DNA of 6,010 bases, taken from NCBI GenBank assembly GCA_003518475.1, contig DOYO01000071.1, positions 1 through 6,010 on the forward strand, in the 5' to 3' direction. The position numbers and the translations under genes are program-made. Below are positions 5,522-6,010 of the stretch, one piece after another. The DNA comes from Acholeplasmataceae bacterium. Lineage in GTDB: Bacteria; Bacillota_I; Bacilli_A; Acholeplasmatales; Acholeplasmataceae. Each line of letters starts with the position of its first letter. Position 1 is the stretch's first letter. The notes under the pieces are model-generated. The model was not told where the DNA came from and ran no database searches. It worked only from the letters and a program-made list of their open reading frames with translations.

Positions 5522-6010
5522 CCTTCATCACCTTATCCTTGTAATTTTCTATGTAAGCTAGTGCCTCTCTTAACAATGGCATGTATTCTAAGCCTTTGCT
5601 ATTATTCCAGTTCTTTTTGTATTCAATCATGTGTGTATACCAAGGTTCGTGAACAACATGGCGATATCTTCCAGTTTCATCAACATGATCCAAGATTCCA
5701 CGCACCCTTAAAATGTGATAATGTGACTTTTGTGGTTCTGGATATGCAATACGCATGTTGTAATGCTCCACAAAACTCTCCAAGAACAACCCAAGCTTAC
5801 TGGTCAAATCAACGTTCTTGTATGCTTCATATTCATCTCGATAGCTCTCATCCAAGTAAATGAGATTATCCTTTTCTGATAGAACTTCATCGATATAAGC
5901 ACGATCGTATAGAGGAACGGTTGGATCTAAGTTTTGTTTCTTCAAATAAACATCTCTTCCGTATGCAAAAATATCAAGTTCACCCAAACTCAAGTGAACA
6001 TTACCTTTGA
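5490..6010 (-). CDS. Unrecognised protein, 3' part only (gene continues beyond the right edge)
   Basis: The frame stays open to the window edge: codons before the TTG at 5993 read K-G-N-V-H-L, and no good ribosome site precedes that TTG, so the visible 172 residues or so are the C-terminal part of a longer protein. It is soluble and rich in Tyr, Asp, Glu and His, with no signal peptide or membrane span. A His/aromatic-rich stretch near the middle (SHYHILRV, later HVVHEPWYTHMIEY) may bind metal or carbohydrate, but I recognise no family. It overlaps the coiled-coil membrane gene by 32 bases and so belongs to the same late phage-like operon. A structural, tail-associated or cell-wall-acting role would fit the position but is not shown by the sequence. 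Confidence 0.7.
   Translation of the reverse strand, partial: KGNVHLSLGELDIFAYGRDVYLKKQNLDPTVPLYDRAYIDEVLSEKDNLIYLDESYRDEYEAYKNVDLTSKLGLFLESFVEHYNMRIAYPEPQKSHYHILRVRGILDHVDETGRYRHVVHEPWYTHMIEYKKNWNNSKGLEYMPLLREALAYIENYKDKVMKDELGKHTQSI

Noticed and set aside
5238..5863. Plus-strand reading frames of 60-107 codons opposite the phage genes
   Set aside because: They lie antisense to well-supported minus-strand genes, have no convincing ribosome sites and give cysteine- and serine-rich compositions typical of shadow frames.
5640..6010. M15 (VanY-type) peptidase in the partial protein, suggested by H-L-S-L-G-E-L-D and H-E-P-W-Y
   Set aside because: The spacing within the first motif is wrong, the His after E-P-W is not in place, and the two motifs are too far apart.
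1..6010. CRISPR array, rRNA genes, transposon inverted repeats
   Set aside because: No regularly spaced repeats, rRNA-like sequence, or long terminal inverted repeats were seen on either strand.

Overview
The window is AT-rich and nearly all coding on the minus strand. AGGAGG-type ribosome binding sites, short overlaps between genes, TGA used as a stop and TGG used for tryptophan point to a low-GC Firmicute using the standard code. The gene content points to the end of a prophage or related integrative element. I cannot name a species.

In transcription order (right to left), the window opens with the 3' part of an unrecognised gene that enters from the right edge (5490-6010). Two small single-span membrane proteins follow, overlapping each other: an N-anchored coiled-coil protein (5195-5521) and a holin-like protein with an N-terminal anchor and a helical tail (4723-5208). 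This looks like a phage lysis cassette, although no endolysin is recognisable. A strong intrinsic terminator (4684-4717) closes it.

An integration operon comes next (1225-4573). It has an AT-rich promoter with no clear -35 and two 10-bp direct repeats 21 bp apart at about -41 and -62. Its genes are an HTH plus zinc-finger protein (82 aa), a SHOCT-like protein (69 aa) and two different large serine recombinases (438 and 522 aa), spaced by at most a few bases or overlapping. A second intrinsic terminator (1192-1216) ends it.

The left end holds a divergent but apparently catalytically intact RNase III with a C-terminal dsRNA-binding domain (110-925). It is driven by its own near-consensus promoter (1152-1180) through a leader of about 220 nt. 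The leader contains several hairpins, a possible nine-codon leader peptide, a candidate antiterminator and an overlapping intrinsic terminator just upstream of the RNase III ribosome binding site. This looks like conditional (attenuation-type) control of an accessory RNase III, or a small structured RNA next to it, and is the most novel part of the window. Whether RNase III lies inside the element or in flanking DNA cannot be decided, because no attachment site is identifiable.
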